From UBA6772 sp965183875 (lineage in GTDB: Bacteria; Bacteroidota; Bacteroidia; Flavobacteriales; UBA7430), in the NCBI GenBank assembly GCA_965183875.1, contig CBCYMK010000018.1, forward strand, positions 62,001 through 126,000: a stretch of 64,000 nucleotides of DNA, in the 5' to 3' direction. The notes beneath the pieces are model-generated. The model searched no databases, was not told the origin of the DNA, and saw only the letters and a list, made by a program, of their open reading frames with translations. The position numbers and the translations under genes are program-made. This document shows, piece by piece, positions 1 to 8,741 of this stretch (positions within the stretch are counted from its first letter, which is position 1; each line of letters begins with the position of its first letter).

Positions 1-1
1 C

Positions 2-739
2 CCTATGATTATGCCTGCTGATCTTCCTTTATGGATGTTAGCTATCGCCGTAGTATTTGCCGTTGTTATCGGTAAAGAAGTATTTGGTGGTACAGGAATG
101 AACATTATGAACCCTGCTTTAACAGCTCGTGCTTTCTTATTCTTTGCCTACCCTACAATGATGTCGGGAGATAAAGTATGGATCTCTTTAGGTGGAGAAA
201 AAGCAGTAGATGGCTTTTCTGGTGCTACACCTTTAGCTAACGCTATTGAAGGTGGTGTAAATGCAATCCCTTCTATTATGGAAAGCTTTATTGGTATGAT
301 CCCTGGTTCGGTAGCTGAAACTTCTGGACTTGCTATATTAATTGGTGCTGCCTTATTATTAATCTCTGGAATCGCTTCTTGGAGAGTAATGACGGGTATG
401 TTCTTAGGTGGTTATGCAATGGGATTAATATTTAATGTATTTGCTGTAAATCCATTTATGGAAGTTCCTGCAATACAACAAATAGTGATGGGTGGATTCT
501 TATTCGGTATGGTCTTTATGGCAACCGACCCAGTATCTGCGGCACAAACAAACACAGGAAAATGGATCTACGGGATCTTAACTGGTTTGTTAGCTATATT
601 AATTCGTGTAGTAAACCCAGCATACCCTGAAGGGGTAATGATGGCGATTCTTTTCATGAATATTATGGCGCCATTGGTTGACCACTACGTGGTTGCTGCC
701 AACATCAAGAGAAGAATGAAAAGAGTAAAAACTGCTTAA
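2..739 (+). CDS. nqrB: Na+-translocating NADH:quinone reductase subunit B, C-terminal part (partial)
   Basis: This is the C-terminal two thirds of NqrB, an integral membrane subunit of the sodium-pumping NADH:quinone oxidoreductase. The frame is already open at the window edge, so the true start lies outside. The visible part has several hydrophobic membrane segments and the motif DGFSGATPLA, whose threonine (about residue 75 of the visible fragment) matches the site where FMN is attached by a phosphoester bond in NqrB. It opens the nqrBCDEF run with 2-18 nt gaps between genes, so the genes are almost certainly co-transcribed. The flavin transferase ApbE that would load FMN lies downstream at 4243. 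Confidence 0.96.
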   Translation, partial: PMIMPADLPLWMLAIAVVFAVVIGKEVFGGTGMNIMNPALTARAFLFFAYPTMMSGDKVWISLGGEKAVDGFSGATPLANAIEGGVNAIPSIMESFIGMIPGSVAETSGLAILIGAALLLISGIASWRVMTGMFLGGYAMGLIFNVFAVNPFMEVPAIQQIVMGGFLFGMVFMATDPVSAAQTNTGKWIYGILTGLLAILIRVVNPAYPEGVMMAILFMNIMAPLVDHYVVAANIKRRMKRVKTA

Positions 740-748
740 TTCACAGAT

Positions 749-1462
749 ATGGCAATAGATAAAAACAGTAACGGCTATACCTTTGCATTTGCTATCATTA
801 TGGTAGTTGTGGTAGGTACTTTATTGGCGTCTGCGTCTCTAGGGTTAAAAGACCGTCAAGATAAAAACGCTTCTGACAAGAAGATGATTAGTATTTTAAG
901 TGCAGTTAATATTGAGGCAACTCGTGAAAACGCACAAGAAATGTTTAACGAATACGTAGTAGATTCACTTTCTAAAGTAGTTTCAGGTAAGAATATTGGT
1001 GAAAGATCATTTGATATTGACATCAAAAAGGAATACCGTGATAAAACTTTAACTGCTAAAGATCGTAACTACCCTCTTTACGTTTGTGAAAAGGATAGTA
1101 CTCGATATTATGTAATTCCTGTTGTAGGAACTGGACTTTGGGGTCCTATCTGGGGATTTGTTGCCCTAGAGTCTGACTACAGAACAATTTACGGAGCTAC
1201 CTTCGATCACAAAGGAGAAACTCCTGGATTAGGTGCAGAAATTAAACAAGCCTTTTTCTCTGACAACTATACAGGAGAATTTATCGCTGATACTTCTGGT
1301 GTTTTCCAACCAATTAAAATGGTTAAAGACGGATCTGGAAAAGGTATAAATGCAAAAGTTGATGGTATTACAGGTGGTACAATTACTTCTGTAGGTGTTG
1401 AGGAAATGACTTCTCGTACACTTGAGGTATATGTAAACTACTTCAACTCTTTAAACAACTAG
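749..1462 (+). CDS. nqrC: Na+-translocating NADH:quinone reductase subunit C
   Basis: NqrC is a membrane-anchored subunit with a periplasmic FMN domain. The 237-residue protein has one N-terminal membrane segment (about residues 10-30) and near the C-terminus the motif DGITGGTITS. Its T211 is in the place of the threonine that takes covalent FMN in NqrC (family motif SGAT; here TGGT, still ending in Thr). It starts 9 nt after nqrB and ends 2 nt before nqrD. ApbE at 4243 is the expected flavin transferase. Confidence 0.95.
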   Translation: MAIDKNSNGYTFAFAIIMVVVVGTLLASASLGLKDRQDKNASDKKMISILSAVNIEATRENAQEMFNEYVVDSLSKVVSGKNIGERSFDIDIKKEYRDKTLTAKDRNYPLYVCEKDSTRYYVIPVVGTGLWGPIWGFVALESDYRTIYGATFDHKGETPGLGAEIKQAFFSDNYTGEFIADTSGVFQPIKMVKDGSGKGINAKVDGITGGTITSVGVEEMTSRTLEVYVNYFNSLNN

Positions 1463-1464
1463 TT

Positions 1465-2112
1465 ATGTCAGAAAAGAAAGAAGCATTATTCTCTAAGAAC
1501 AATCGCAAGCTGATGACTGACCCTTTAGATGGGTCTAATCCAATTTCCGTACAGGTATTGGGTATCTGTTCGGCATTAGCGATTACAGTACAAGTAGAAC
1601 AAGCATTTGTAATGTCGGCTGCAGTAATGGCTGTATTATTATTTGGTAATATGATCGTTTCGGCAATGCGTAACTTGATTCCTTCAAGAATCCGTATTAT
1701 CGTTCAATTGGTAATTGTAGCAGCTTTAGTAATTCTTGTAAACGAATTATTAAAAGCATTTATGCCAGATGTATCTGAAAAATTATCTGTTTTCGTTGGA
1801 CTAATTATCACCAACTGTATTATCATGGGTCGTTTAGAAGCCTTTGCTTTGGGTAACAAAGTATGGCCTTCTTTATTAGATGCTGTGGGTAACGGTATTG
1901 GGTATGGATGGATCTTAGTAGTTGTAGCGTTTTTCCGTGAGCTTTTAGGTTCTGGGAAAATATTTGGACTACAGATTATTCCTGATGCCTTTTACGAAGC
2001 AGGATACATGAACAACAATATGATGATTTTGCCTCCTATGGCATTAATCACTGTAGCCTTAATTATTTGGGTACAAAGAAGTAAAAATACTGACCTAATC
2101 GAAGAAAACTAA
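1465..2112 (+). CDS. nqrD: Na+-translocating NADH:quinone reductase subunit D
   Basis: NqrD is a six-helix inner membrane subunit that with NqrE forms part of the sodium path and holds an iron centre between them. The 215-residue product is hydrophobic and has the family features PLDGSNPISVQVLGICSALA near the N-terminus and ITNCIIMGRLEAFA in the middle; the cysteines in LGICSALA and ITNCIIMG match the conserved iron-ligand positions of NqrD/RnfE. It lies 2 nt after nqrC and 4 nt before nqrE. Confidence 0.95.
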   Translation: MSEKKEALFSKNNRKLMTDPLDGSNPISVQVLGICSALAITVQVEQAFVMSAAVMAVLLFGNMIVSAMRNLIPSRIRIIVQLVIVAALVILVNELLKAFMPDVSEKLSVFVGLIITNCIIMGRLEAFALGNKVWPSLLDAVGNGIGYGWILVVVAFFRELLGSGKIFGLQIIPDAFYEAGYMNNNMMILPPMALITVALIIWVQRSKNTDLIEEN

Positions 2113-2116
2113 GATT

Positions 2117-2734
2117 ATGCAAGATTTAGTAAATATATTCGTTAAGTCCGTCTTCATAGACAATATGATTTTTGCATATTTCTTGGGGATGTGTTCTTAC
2201 CTAGCAGTTTCGAAGACAGTAAAAACTGCCGTTGGTTTAGGTGCTGCCGTAATATTCGTTTTGGGTATTACAGTACCAATTAACTACTTATTAGAAAACT
2301 ACGTATTAAAAGCTGGTGCTTTAGCATGGCTTTCAGACGATTTAGCAAACGTAGATTTATCTTTCTTAAGCTTTATTATGTTCATCGCTGTAATTGCCTC
2401 TATGGTACAATTGGTTGAGATGATTGTAGAAAAAGTATCTCCAGCCCTTTACGGAGCACTAGGGATTTTCCTTCCATTAATTGCAGTTAACTGTTCAATT
2501 TTAGGGGGAGCATTATTTATGCAAGAAAGACAATACTCAACAATTGCTGAAGCTACCGCATTTGGTTTAGGTTCTGGGTTTGGTTGGTTATTAGCTATTG
2601 TAGCTATTGCCGCTATTCGCGAGAAAATTCGTTATTCAAATGTACCAGCTCCACTACGTGGTTTAGGAATTACTTTCATCATTACTGGTTTGATGGGTAT
2701 GGCCTTTATGAGCTTCATGGGTATTCAATTATAA
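2117..2734 (+). CDS. nqrE: Na+-translocating NADH:quinone reductase subunit E
   Basis: NqrE is the inverted structural partner of NqrD in the membrane. The 205-residue protein has about six hydrophobic segments and the motifs YFLGMCSYLAVSK and LIAVNCSILGGALF, with the two conserved cysteines (MCS and NCS) that form the other half of the NqrD/NqrE iron site. Length is normal for the family. It sits tightly between nqrD and nqrF. Confidence 0.95.
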   Translation: MQDLVNIFVKSVFIDNMIFAYFLGMCSYLAVSKTVKTAVGLGAAVIFVLGITVPINYLLENYVLKAGALAWLSDDLANVDLSFLSFIMFIAVIASMVQLVEMIVEKVSPALYGALGIFLPLIAVNCSILGGALFMQERQYSTIAEATAFGLGSGFGWLLAIVAIAAIREKIRYSNVPAPLRGLGITFIITGLMGMAFMSFMGIQL

Positions 2735-2752
2735 TACTGAAAAGACAGAAAA

Positions 2753-4048
2753 ATGGGTATTACACTTATAACAACAATATTGGTATTCTTAGCGGTTGTA
2801 TTATCGTTAGTAGGAATCCTTTTGTTTGCAAAGGCTAAACTTTCTCCTGGTGGAAATGTGAAAGTTATCGTAAACGGAAAAAAAGAAATCGAAGTAGAAG
2901 CAGGTAGCACTATACTTTCTACATTAGGTGAAAATAAAATTTTCTTACCATCGGCTTGTGGTGGTGGTGGTACTTGTGCCATGTGTAAATGTCAGGTTAC
3001 CGAAGGGGGTGGAGAAATTCTTCCTACTGAGAAACCTTACTTCTCACGTAAGGAAATAGCAAACGACTGGCGTTTAGGTTGTCAGGTAAAGATTAAAAAC
3101 GACATGAACATTGAAATTCCTGAAGAGATCTTCGGAATTAAGAAATGGGAATGTGAAGTAATCTCTAACTACAACGTAGCTTCATTCATTAAAGCATTTA
3201 TCGTTAGATTACCAGAAGGCGAAATTTTAGACTTCGAGGCGGGTGGTTATATCCAAATTGATGTACCTGAGATTGAAGTAAACTTTAAAGATATGGACAT
3301 TAGTCCTTCTCCTGAAGATCCTGCTGGAGCAGATAAATTTAAAGGTGAATGGGATAAGTTTGGTTTATGGCCTTTAAAAATGAAGAATGAGGAAGAGTGT
3401 TTCCGTGCCTATTCAATGGCCAATCACCCTGCCGAAGGAAATATAGTAATGCTTACTATTCGTATTGCTACTCCTCCATTTGATAGAGCTATTAACGGAT
3501 GGGCTGATGTGAATCCTGGTATTTGTTCTTCGTATGTATTCTCTCGTAAAGTAGGAGATAAAGTAACTATCTCTGGTCCTTACGGTGAGTTCTTTATTAA
3601 AGATACAGAAGCTGAGATGGTTTATATTGGTGGTGGTGCTGGTATGGCGCCAATGCGTTCACACTTATTCCACTTATTCCATACATTAAAATCTAATCGT
3701 AAGGTAACGTACTACTACGGTGGTCGTTCTAAGCGTGAGTTATTCTACGAAGAGGATTTCCGTCAGATAGAACGTGAATTCCCTAACTTTAAATTCCATG
3801 TTGTTCTTTCTGACCCTGCGCCAGAAGATAACTGGAACGAGAAAAAGAGTTTAGATGACGAAGGTGATGGTTTCTTAGGTTTCGTACACAATGCGGTAAT
3901 CGAACATCACTTAACGCCTCATGAAGCTCCTGAAGATATAGAGTTCTACTTCTGTGGACCTCCAATGATGAACCAAGCTGTTATTAAAATGTGCGACGAT
4001 TGGGGTGTACCCGAAGAGAATGTTGCCTTTGATGATTTCGGTGGTTAA
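2753..4048 (+). CDS. nqrF: Na+-translocating NADH:quinone reductase subunit F
   Basis: NqrF takes electrons from NADH onto FAD and a 2Fe-2S cluster and feeds the rest of the pump. The 431-residue protein starts with one membrane helix (residues 3-26), then a ferredoxin domain with cluster ligands C69, C75, C78 and C110 (SACGGGGTCAMC and RLGC), then an FAD domain with RAYSMAN and an NADH domain with GGGAGMAPMRSH. It ends in the usual FDDFGG. The cysteine numbering agrees with Vibrio NqrF as I remember it. It is the last gene of the operon and is followed by a strong terminator. Confidence 0.97.
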   Translation: MGITLITTILVFLAVVLSLVGILLFAKAKLSPGGNVKVIVNGKKEIEVEAGSTILSTLGENKIFLPSACGGGGTCAMCKCQVTEGGGEILPTEKPYFSRKEIANDWRLGCQVKIKNDMNIEIPEEIFGIKKWECEVISNYNVASFIKAFIVRLPEGEILDFEAGGYIQIDVPEIEVNFKDMDISPSPEDPAGADKFKGEWDKFGLWPLKMKNEEECFRAYSMANHPAEGNIVMLTIRIATPPFDRAINGWADVNPGICSSYVFSRKVGDKVTISGPYGEFFIKDTEAEMVYIGGGAGMAPMRSHLFHLFHTLKSNRKVTYYYGGRSKRELFYEEDFRQIEREFPNFKFHVVLSDPAPEDNWNEKKSLDDEGDGFLGFVHNAVIEHHLTPHEAPEDIEFYFCGPPMMNQAVIKMCDDWGVPEENVAFDDFGG

Positions 4049-4053
4049 TTCTA

Positions 4054-4100
4054 TATCAAACAAAAAAAGACTCGCTTTGCGGGTCTTTTTTTGTTTGATA
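4054..4100 (+). terminator. Rho-independent terminator after the nqr operon
   Basis: A 22-bp stem with a single G-T pair and a TTT loop: the left arm 4054-4075 ends GACTCGC and the right arm 4079-4100 begins GCGGGTC, followed by a run of seven T. The A-rich left arm means it may also work on the other strand, but no minus-strand gene ends here. Confidence 0.9.
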
Positions 4101-4242
4101 GTTCTAAGTTTTGAATTCTAAGTTTTAAGTTAGTTTTCAGATTTTGTAATTTCATCGTTACTGAACTCAAAACTTATAACTTATCACTCAGAACTAATTT
4201 TGAGTACTTTTGAATCAACAACCAACAACTACAGTCCATCAA

Positions 4243-5253
4243 ATGAAAAACATCCTCATACTCGTATCAATCCTACTCTATTCCTGTAATACAAAACCTA
4301 CAAAAGAGGTACTCGTAAGTAATTACGGATATACACAAGGAACAACTTATAGCATACGCTATATGAGTACAGATGCGGTAGACTATCAAATTGACATCGA
4401 TAGTGTATTAAATGCGGTAGATAGATCTATGTCTACTTATTTACCTACATCATTAATTAGTAAGGTTAACAAAAATGAGTCGGGTAAAATTGATTCCTTA
4501 TTTTATAGAGTTCTTACAAAAGCGTTACAAATAGCTAAAGAAACAAATGGGGCTTTCGACCCTACCCTTGCACCTATTGTAAATTATTGGGGCTTTGGAT
4601 TTGAGGAAATTATACATAAAGATGAACAAGTTTTAGCCAACTTAATGGAATCTGTGGGTTATACTAAAATAAGTTTTAACGACAGTACAATTTTCAAAAC
4701 CAAGCCGAATACACAACTAGACTTTAATGCAATAGCCCAAGGATTTACAGTTGATTTAGTTGCAGAACATCTAAATAAAAAAGGCATTGCAAATTATATG
4801 ATTGAAATTGGTGGTGAACTAAAATGTGCTGGATTTAATGCAGGTGGAGAACTTTGGCGAATAGGAATTGATAAGCCTTCAGAAAACATTCAAGAAGATC
4901 GTTTTCAAGCTATAATTGAAGTAGCTAATAAATCGGTTGCAAGTTCTGGTAACTATCGGAAGTTTAAAGTAAACGAAGAAACAGGGATGAAATATGCACA
5001 TACCATAAACCCCAAAACCGGAAGACCTGTACAAACGAATTTATTGGGTGTAACTATCGTAACAGAGTCTTGTATGAAAGCTGATGCTATTGCGACTGCT
5101 TGTATGGTTATGGGCTTAGAAAAAAGTATAAATTATTTAGAAAACCATACAGAAATAGATGCGCTCTTCATTTACTCAGGACCAAAAGGAGAATGGTTGC
5201 AATACCAGACTGAAGGCTTTGAGAAAATGAGTGTTTATAGTAGTAATGATTAA
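4243..5253 (+). CDS. apbE: FAD:protein FMN transferase ApbE (lipoprotein)
   Basis: ApbE moves FMN from FAD onto threonine of target proteins such as NqrB and NqrC. The ATG at 4243 is preferred over the upstream TTG at 4210 because it gives a clean lipoprotein signal (MKNILILVSILLYSC, lipid cysteine C15). Family motifs are DFNAIAQGFTVD, IEIGGEL and GMKYAHTINPKTGRPV, the last being the Mg2+/FAD site region. Length is about 336 residues, as usual. It follows the nqr operon on the same strand, the common arrangement, though behind a terminator and a repeat-rich spacer, so it probably has its own transcript. Confidence 0.94.
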   Translation: MKNILILVSILLYSCNTKPTKEVLVSNYGYTQGTTYSIRYMSTDAVDYQIDIDSVLNAVDRSMSTYLPTSLISKVNKNESGKIDSLFYRVLTKALQIAKETNGAFDPTLAPIVNYWGFGFEEIIHKDEQVLANLMESVGYTKISFNDSTIFKTKPNTQLDFNAIAQGFTVDLVAEHLNKKGIANYMIEIGGELKCAGFNAGGELWRIGIDKPSENIQEDRFQAIIEVANKSVASSGNYRKFKVNEETGMKYAHTINPKTGRPVQTNLLGVTIVTESCMKADAIATACMVMGLEKSINYLENHTEIDALFIYSGPKGEWLQYQTEGFEKMSVYSSND

Positions 5254-5331
5254 TTTGAAGATGTGACAATTTGAAGATTTGAAAATGACATTCCTCCAAC
5301 AACCAAGAACCACCGACCAACAACAACATAT

Positions 5332-5910
5332 ATGAAAATAGTATTCGCTACTAACAACCCAAACAAGCTTAAAGAAATACAAGCTTTAATGCCTGCAGGA
5401 ATAGAAATTATAAGCTTAAAAGAGATAGGTTGTACAGAAGACATTCCAGAAACTGGAGAAACCTTAGAGGCGAATGCTTTTCAAAAAGCACGATACCTCA
5501 AAGAAAATTATGGTTACGACTGTTTTGCCGATGATACTGGATTAGAAGTAGAAGCTATAAATGGGGCTCCTGGAGTATATTCAGCTCGCTATGCTGGCCC
5601 AGAGAGATCTGCTGAGGCAAATATGGCTAAGATTCTAGAAGAACTCACTGGGAAAGAAAACAGAAAGGCACAATTCAGAACTGCCATCGCACTAATCCTG
5701 AATGGTGAAGAACGACTCTTCGAAGGAATGGTTGAAGGACATATCAGCGAAGCCAAACAAGGGGAGGAAGGATTTGGCTACGACCCTATCTTTTTACCCG
5801 AAAATTACCAACGTAGCTTTGCCCAAATGACAATTGACGAAAAAGGAGCCATAAGTCATAGAGGAAGAGCAATTAGGAAGTTAGTTGACTTTTTGGGAAG
5901 TATTAAGTAA
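5332..5910 (+). CDS. rdgB: XTP/dITP diphosphatase (RdgB/HAM1 family)
   Basis: This house-cleaning enzyme hydrolyses non-canonical purine triphosphates (dITP, XTP) so that they are not put into DNA or RNA. The 192-residue protein begins MKIVFATNNPNKLKEI (family SxNxxKLxE-type nucleotide loop), has FADDTGLEVEAINGAPGVYSARYAG and, near the C-terminus, GFGYDPIFLPE and SHRGRAI. These are full-length hallmark motifs, so the call is firm. It stands alone between two repeat-rich spacers. Confidence 0.95.
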   Translation: MKIVFATNNPNKLKEIQALMPAGIEIISLKEIGCTEDIPETGETLEANAFQKARYLKENYGYDCFADDTGLEVEAINGAPGVYSARYAGPERSAEANMAKILEELTGKENRKAQFRTAIALILNGEERLFEGMVEGHISEAKQGEEGFGYDPIFLPENYQRSFAQMTIDEKGAISHRGRAIRKLVDFLGSIK

Positions 5911-5931
5911 CTAGTAGCAGGTCGTTAGTAT

Positions 5932-5973
5932 TTGTCATCCTGTCCCGATAGCTATCGGGATTATCGAAGGGCA
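5932..5973 (+). repeat. REP-like element with 18-bp perfect palindrome
   Basis: The element reads TTGTCATCCTG, then the perfect palindrome TCCCGATAGCTATCGGGA (5943-5960), then TTATCGAAGGGCAG. The outer parts match the two TTGTCACCCTGAGC..TCGAAGGGC copies at 29655 and 29711, with the middle replaced by the palindrome. A near-identical palindrome occurs at 28039. It lies in the spacer after rdgB and has no coding capacity. Confidence 0.8.
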
Positions 5974-6126
5974 GTTTTCTAATAACCATTCACCCATTAC
6001 GATTTACGACTCACCCTTTCCGTCTTACATTTTACGTTTCACCAATAACCATTCACTATTCACCCTTTCCAACATCCGTCTTACGTCTTACGTTTTCCAA
6101 TTTACGACTCACCATTTACCCAACCA
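5974..6126. repeat. Degenerate short-phrase repeat spacer
   Basis: The stretch is built from loosely repeated phrases such as CACCATTCACCC, TTTACGACTCACC, CGTCTTACRTTTTACG and TTTACGTTTCACC. The same vocabulary recurs at 29740-29880, more than 20 kb away. No open reading frame or stable single hairpin is seen. Confidence 0.6.
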
Positions 6127-6177
6127 AATTGTTAATATCTTCAAGTCACAAAAAATAGGAGATTTAAAAACATCTTT

Positions 6178-6185
6178 TATATTTG
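6178..6185 (+). promoter_or_regulatory. Bacteroidota-type -7 box for dnaX
   Basis: TATATTTG matches the TAnnTTTG -7 consensus exactly and lies 27 nt before the dnaX start. No clear -33 TTG is visible at the right distance, so this rests on the -7 box alone. Confidence 0.5.
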
Positions 6186-6212
6186 AAACACTTCTAAAGG
6201 ACTAGAAAAGCT

Positions 6213-7985
6213 ATGGGAAATTTCATTGTATCGGCACGTAAATACAGACCGCAAACCTTCGACACTGTCGTAGGACAACAGTCTATTACCAATACATTGA
6301 AAAACGCCATTGTAAACAATCACTTGGCGCAGGCCTTTTTGTTTTGTGGACCTCGTGGAGTGGGTAAAACTACCTGTGCACGTATACTCGCAAAAACCAT
6401 TAATTGTTTTAATATAAGTGAGCAAACGGAAGCTTGTAATACCTGCGAATCGTGTACCTCATTTAACGAGCAACATTCCTTTAATATTCACGAGCTCGAT
6501 GCGGCGTCGAACAATTCTGTAGAAGACATCCGTAATTTAGTAGAACAAGTAAGGATACCACCTCAGGTAGGAGATCGTAAAATCTATATTATCGATGAGG
6601 TTCATATGTTGTCTCAGGCAGCATTTAATGCTTTCTTAAAAACTTTAGAAGAGCCACCTGCACACGCTATTTTTATTTTAGCGACTACAGAAAAGCACAA
6701 AATAATCCCTACTATACTTTCACGTTGTCAAATTTTCGACTTCAAAAGAATACAAGTAGAAGATGTAGCTACACACTTAGCATCTATTTGTAAAAAAGAA
6801 GAAATAGAATTTGAACCAGATGCATTGCATATAATTGGACAAAAAGCCGACGGAGCACTGAGAGATGGTCTTTCTATATTCGATAGAATGGTAAGTTTTA
6901 ACCAGGCTAAAATCACTTATGCCGACACCATAGAGAACTTAAACATTCTTGATTACGACTATTACTTTAAAGTAGTAGACCAGGCATTAAAACAAGACAT
7001 ACCTTCTTCCCTACTAACCTTTAACGAGGTACTTCAAAAAGGATTCGACGGACATAATTTCATAAACGGCTTAGCAGAACACCTACGTAATGTATTGGTT
7101 TGTAAAAATCCACAAACTGTAGAATTACTTGAAGTAGGCTCTACTATAAAATCGAAATATGTGGAACAGGCACAAGTCTGTAACCAAGACTTTATACTCG
7201 GAGCTTTAGAGATTTGTAACGAATGTGATGTACATTATAAAGCCAGTCGTAACCAACGACTACTTATAGAGCTAGGCTTAATGCAAGTATGTTCACTATC
7301 TTCCGAAGGAGGGCTAAAAAAAAAACGCCGTAAGTCATTCATCTTAACACATACCTTATTTGTAAAACCTACAGAAAAGGCGGCTATAGCTCCAACAAAA
7401 ACGACTGTAAAAGAGCAAATTAATAAAACACAGACTCAAGTCCCTAGTCCTAGTGTAGCTATAAATACCCAAAAAGTAATTCTTAAAAAGTCGAATCCTG
7501 CATTTATCAATAAGATAAAAAAAGGGGGGATGTCTGGCTTGTCAATCAACCAATTTCTAAATAAAAAGGAAGAAGGCGATGGCGAAGAAGAATATATGGT
7601 AGCCACTGGAGAGGCTAGATCAGAATTTCATCAAGATCAATTAAACCCATTATGGCTAGAGTATGCTAAAGCTATAGAAGCCAAGGGTAAAGTATCTTTA
7701 TTTAGGCTCTTCTCCGATCAGCTACCTAAAATTGATGCTAACTTCTTACTCCATTTCCCGGTAGAGAGTCAAGCACTAGCAGACGACTTACAAGTAGAAA
7801 AGCCAGAGTTGCTTTCCTTTTTAAGACAGAAACTTAATAATTATGGGATCAATATCGACTTCCCTATTATAGAGGTTGAGCATACCAAAATGCTGTATAC
7901 CCCACAAGACAAGCTTAAACACATGGCAGATAAACATCCTAAGCTAATGTATCTAAAGAAGTTATTGGATCTGGATTTGGCTTAG
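6213..7985 (+). CDS. dnaX: DNA polymerase III subunit gamma/tau
   Basis: DnaX is the clamp-loader ATPase of the replisome. The 590-residue product has Walker A GPRGVGKT (residues 46-53), the zinc module (C75, C78 and C81 visible in CNTCESC), the DEVH Walker B box and sensor LATTEKHKIIPTILSRCQ. Domains I-III run to about residue 365, followed by a tau-specific tail that is poorly conserved and lysine-rich at first. A run of ten A at 7316-7325 sits exactly at the domain III/tail border, and both shifted frames stop at once (see the slippage feature). A -7 promoter box lies at 6178. Confidence 0.96.
   Translation: MGNFIVSARKYRPQTFDTVVGQQSITNTLKNAIVNNHLAQAFLFCGPRGVGKTTCARILAKTINCFNISEQTEACNTCESCTSFNEQHSFNIHELDAASNNSVEDIRNLVEQVRIPPQVGDRKIYIIDEVHMLSQAAFNAFLKTLEEPPAHAIFILATTEKHKIIPTILSRCQIFDFKRIQVEDVATHLASICKKEEIEFEPDALHIIGQKADGALRDGLSIFDRMVSFNQAKITYADTIENLNILDYDYYFKVVDQALKQDIPSSLLTFNEVLQKGFDGHNFINGLAEHLRNVLVCKNPQTVELLEVGSTIKSKYVEQAQVCNQDFILGALEICNECDVHYKASRNQRLLIELGLMQVCSLSSEGGLKKKRRKSFILTHTLFVKPTEKAAIAPTKTTVKEQINKTQTQVPSPSVAINTQKVILKKSNPAFINKIKKGGMSGLSINQFLNKKEEGDGEEEYMVATGEARSEFHQDQLNPLWLEYAKAIEAKGKVSLFRLFSDQLPKIDANFLLHFPVESQALADDLQVEKPELLSFLRQKLNNYGINIDFPIIEVEHTKMLYTPQDKLKHMADKHPKLMYLKKLLDLDLA
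7316..7333 (+). promoter_or_regulatory. dnaX: Probable slippage/frameshift site producing the gamma form of DnaX
   Basis: The codons CTA AAA AAA AAA CGC contain ten consecutive A (7316-7325). A -1 shift reads on as ACG CCG TAA, ending at 7333 to give a protein of about 373 residues; a +1 shift also ends within about seven codons (TAA in ..CAT TCA TCT TAA). Homopolymer slippage to make gamma is known for Thermus dnaX and ribosomal -1 shifting for E. coli dnaX. That it happens here is inference. Confidence 0.6.
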
Positions 7986-8063
7986 CATTAAACGAAGGAT
8001 AAATTTAGAAATAATTTTGACTGAAAAACCCCAAATATTTTATTCTAATCTAAATTATCCAAC

Positions 8064-8094
8064 TTGACTACTATACCAATTATTGGTATATTTG
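8064..8094 (+). promoter_or_regulatory. parDE promoter with overlapping 19-bp palindromic operator
   Basis: A -33 TTG (8064-8066) and a -7 box TATATTTG (8087-8094) are 20 nt apart, as expected for Bacteroidota sigma-A promoters. Between and over them is a perfect inverted repeat TATACCAAT-T-ATTGGTATA (8072-8090). Its position suggests autorepression by the ribbon-helix-helix antitoxin. The predicted transcript start near 8100 favours the ATG at 8113 over those at 8083/8095. Confidence 0.75.
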
Positions 8095-8112
8095 ATGCAA
8101 ATCAGTATTCAA

Positions 8113-8364
8113 ATGAATAAGAACACATCTATATCGCTCGGGAATTACTTTGACCAATTTGTACAAAACAGTATAAATGAAGGTCGATTTAAAAACGTAA
8201 GTGAAGTTATCCGTGCAGGCTTGAGACTTTTAGAAGAAGAGGAAAATAAGGTGATTGCTTTAAAACAATCAATTCAAATTGGTATTGACAGTGGGATAGC
8301 TACAGACTTTAATCCTAAAGACCACTTGGAGTCTTTAAAAGCGATGAAGCGCTCTAATGGCTAA
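8113..8364 (+). CDS. parD: Type II antitoxin, ParD family
   Basis: This is a short antitoxin with an N-terminal ribbon-helix-helix DNA-binding region (NTSISLGNYFDQFVQ..INEGRFKNVSEVIRAGLRLLEEEE), followed by a charged tail that would bind the toxin. The start at 8113 is chosen because the upstream ATG at 8095 and TTG at 8083 lie over the promoter. The last 8 nt overlap the toxin start, the usual translational coupling. The palindrome at 8072-8090 is the likely self-binding site. Confidence 0.85.
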   Translation: MNKNTSISLGNYFDQFVQNSINEGRFKNVSEVIRAGLRLLEEEENKVIALKQSIQIGIDSGIATDFNPKDHLESLKAMKRSNG

Positions 8365-8656
8365 CTATAAATTAACAAATAAAGCTGTTGAGGATTTATC
8401 TAAAATTTGGATCTATACTCTAGAGACTTGGTCTGAAAAACAAGCAGACAAATATTACTCTGCACTAATTTCAAAATGTCAAATACTTGCAAAGAATCCA
8501 GATATAGGAAAACAGTATATTGGAATATCAAAAAAATTATACGGAACAAAAGTGAATAGACATATAATATTCTACAGAACGTTAAGCGATGATTATGTTG
8601 AGATAACGAGAATATTACACGTGACAATGGATTTGAAAAGTAGATTAACGGAATAA
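8357..8656 (+). CDS. parE: Type II toxin, RelE/ParE family
   Basis: The 99-residue ParE-fold toxin has the family pattern KLTNKAVEDLSKIWIYTLETW..QADKYYSAL near the start and KVNRHIIFYR..DDYVEITRILH near the end. ParE toxins usually poison gyrase, but related members cut mRNA and the target cannot be told from sequence. It overlaps parD by 8 nt and forms one operon with it. Confidence 0.85.
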   Translation: MANYKLTNKAVEDLSKIWIYTLETWSEKQADKYYSALISKCQILAKNPDIGKQYIGISKKLYGTKVNRHIIFYRTLSDDYVEITRILHVTMDLKSRLTE

Positions 8657-8741
8657 TATACTAGAATAATAGTCAGTACTCACTCATTAACTATCGTATT
8701 AATTAGCACACAATTTATTATATAACCGCTAAAAAAAGATC

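Noticed and set aside
2725..2982. 85-codon minus-strand frame over nqrE/nqrF
   Set aside because: It is a shadow of the conserved nqrF frame with no family similarity.
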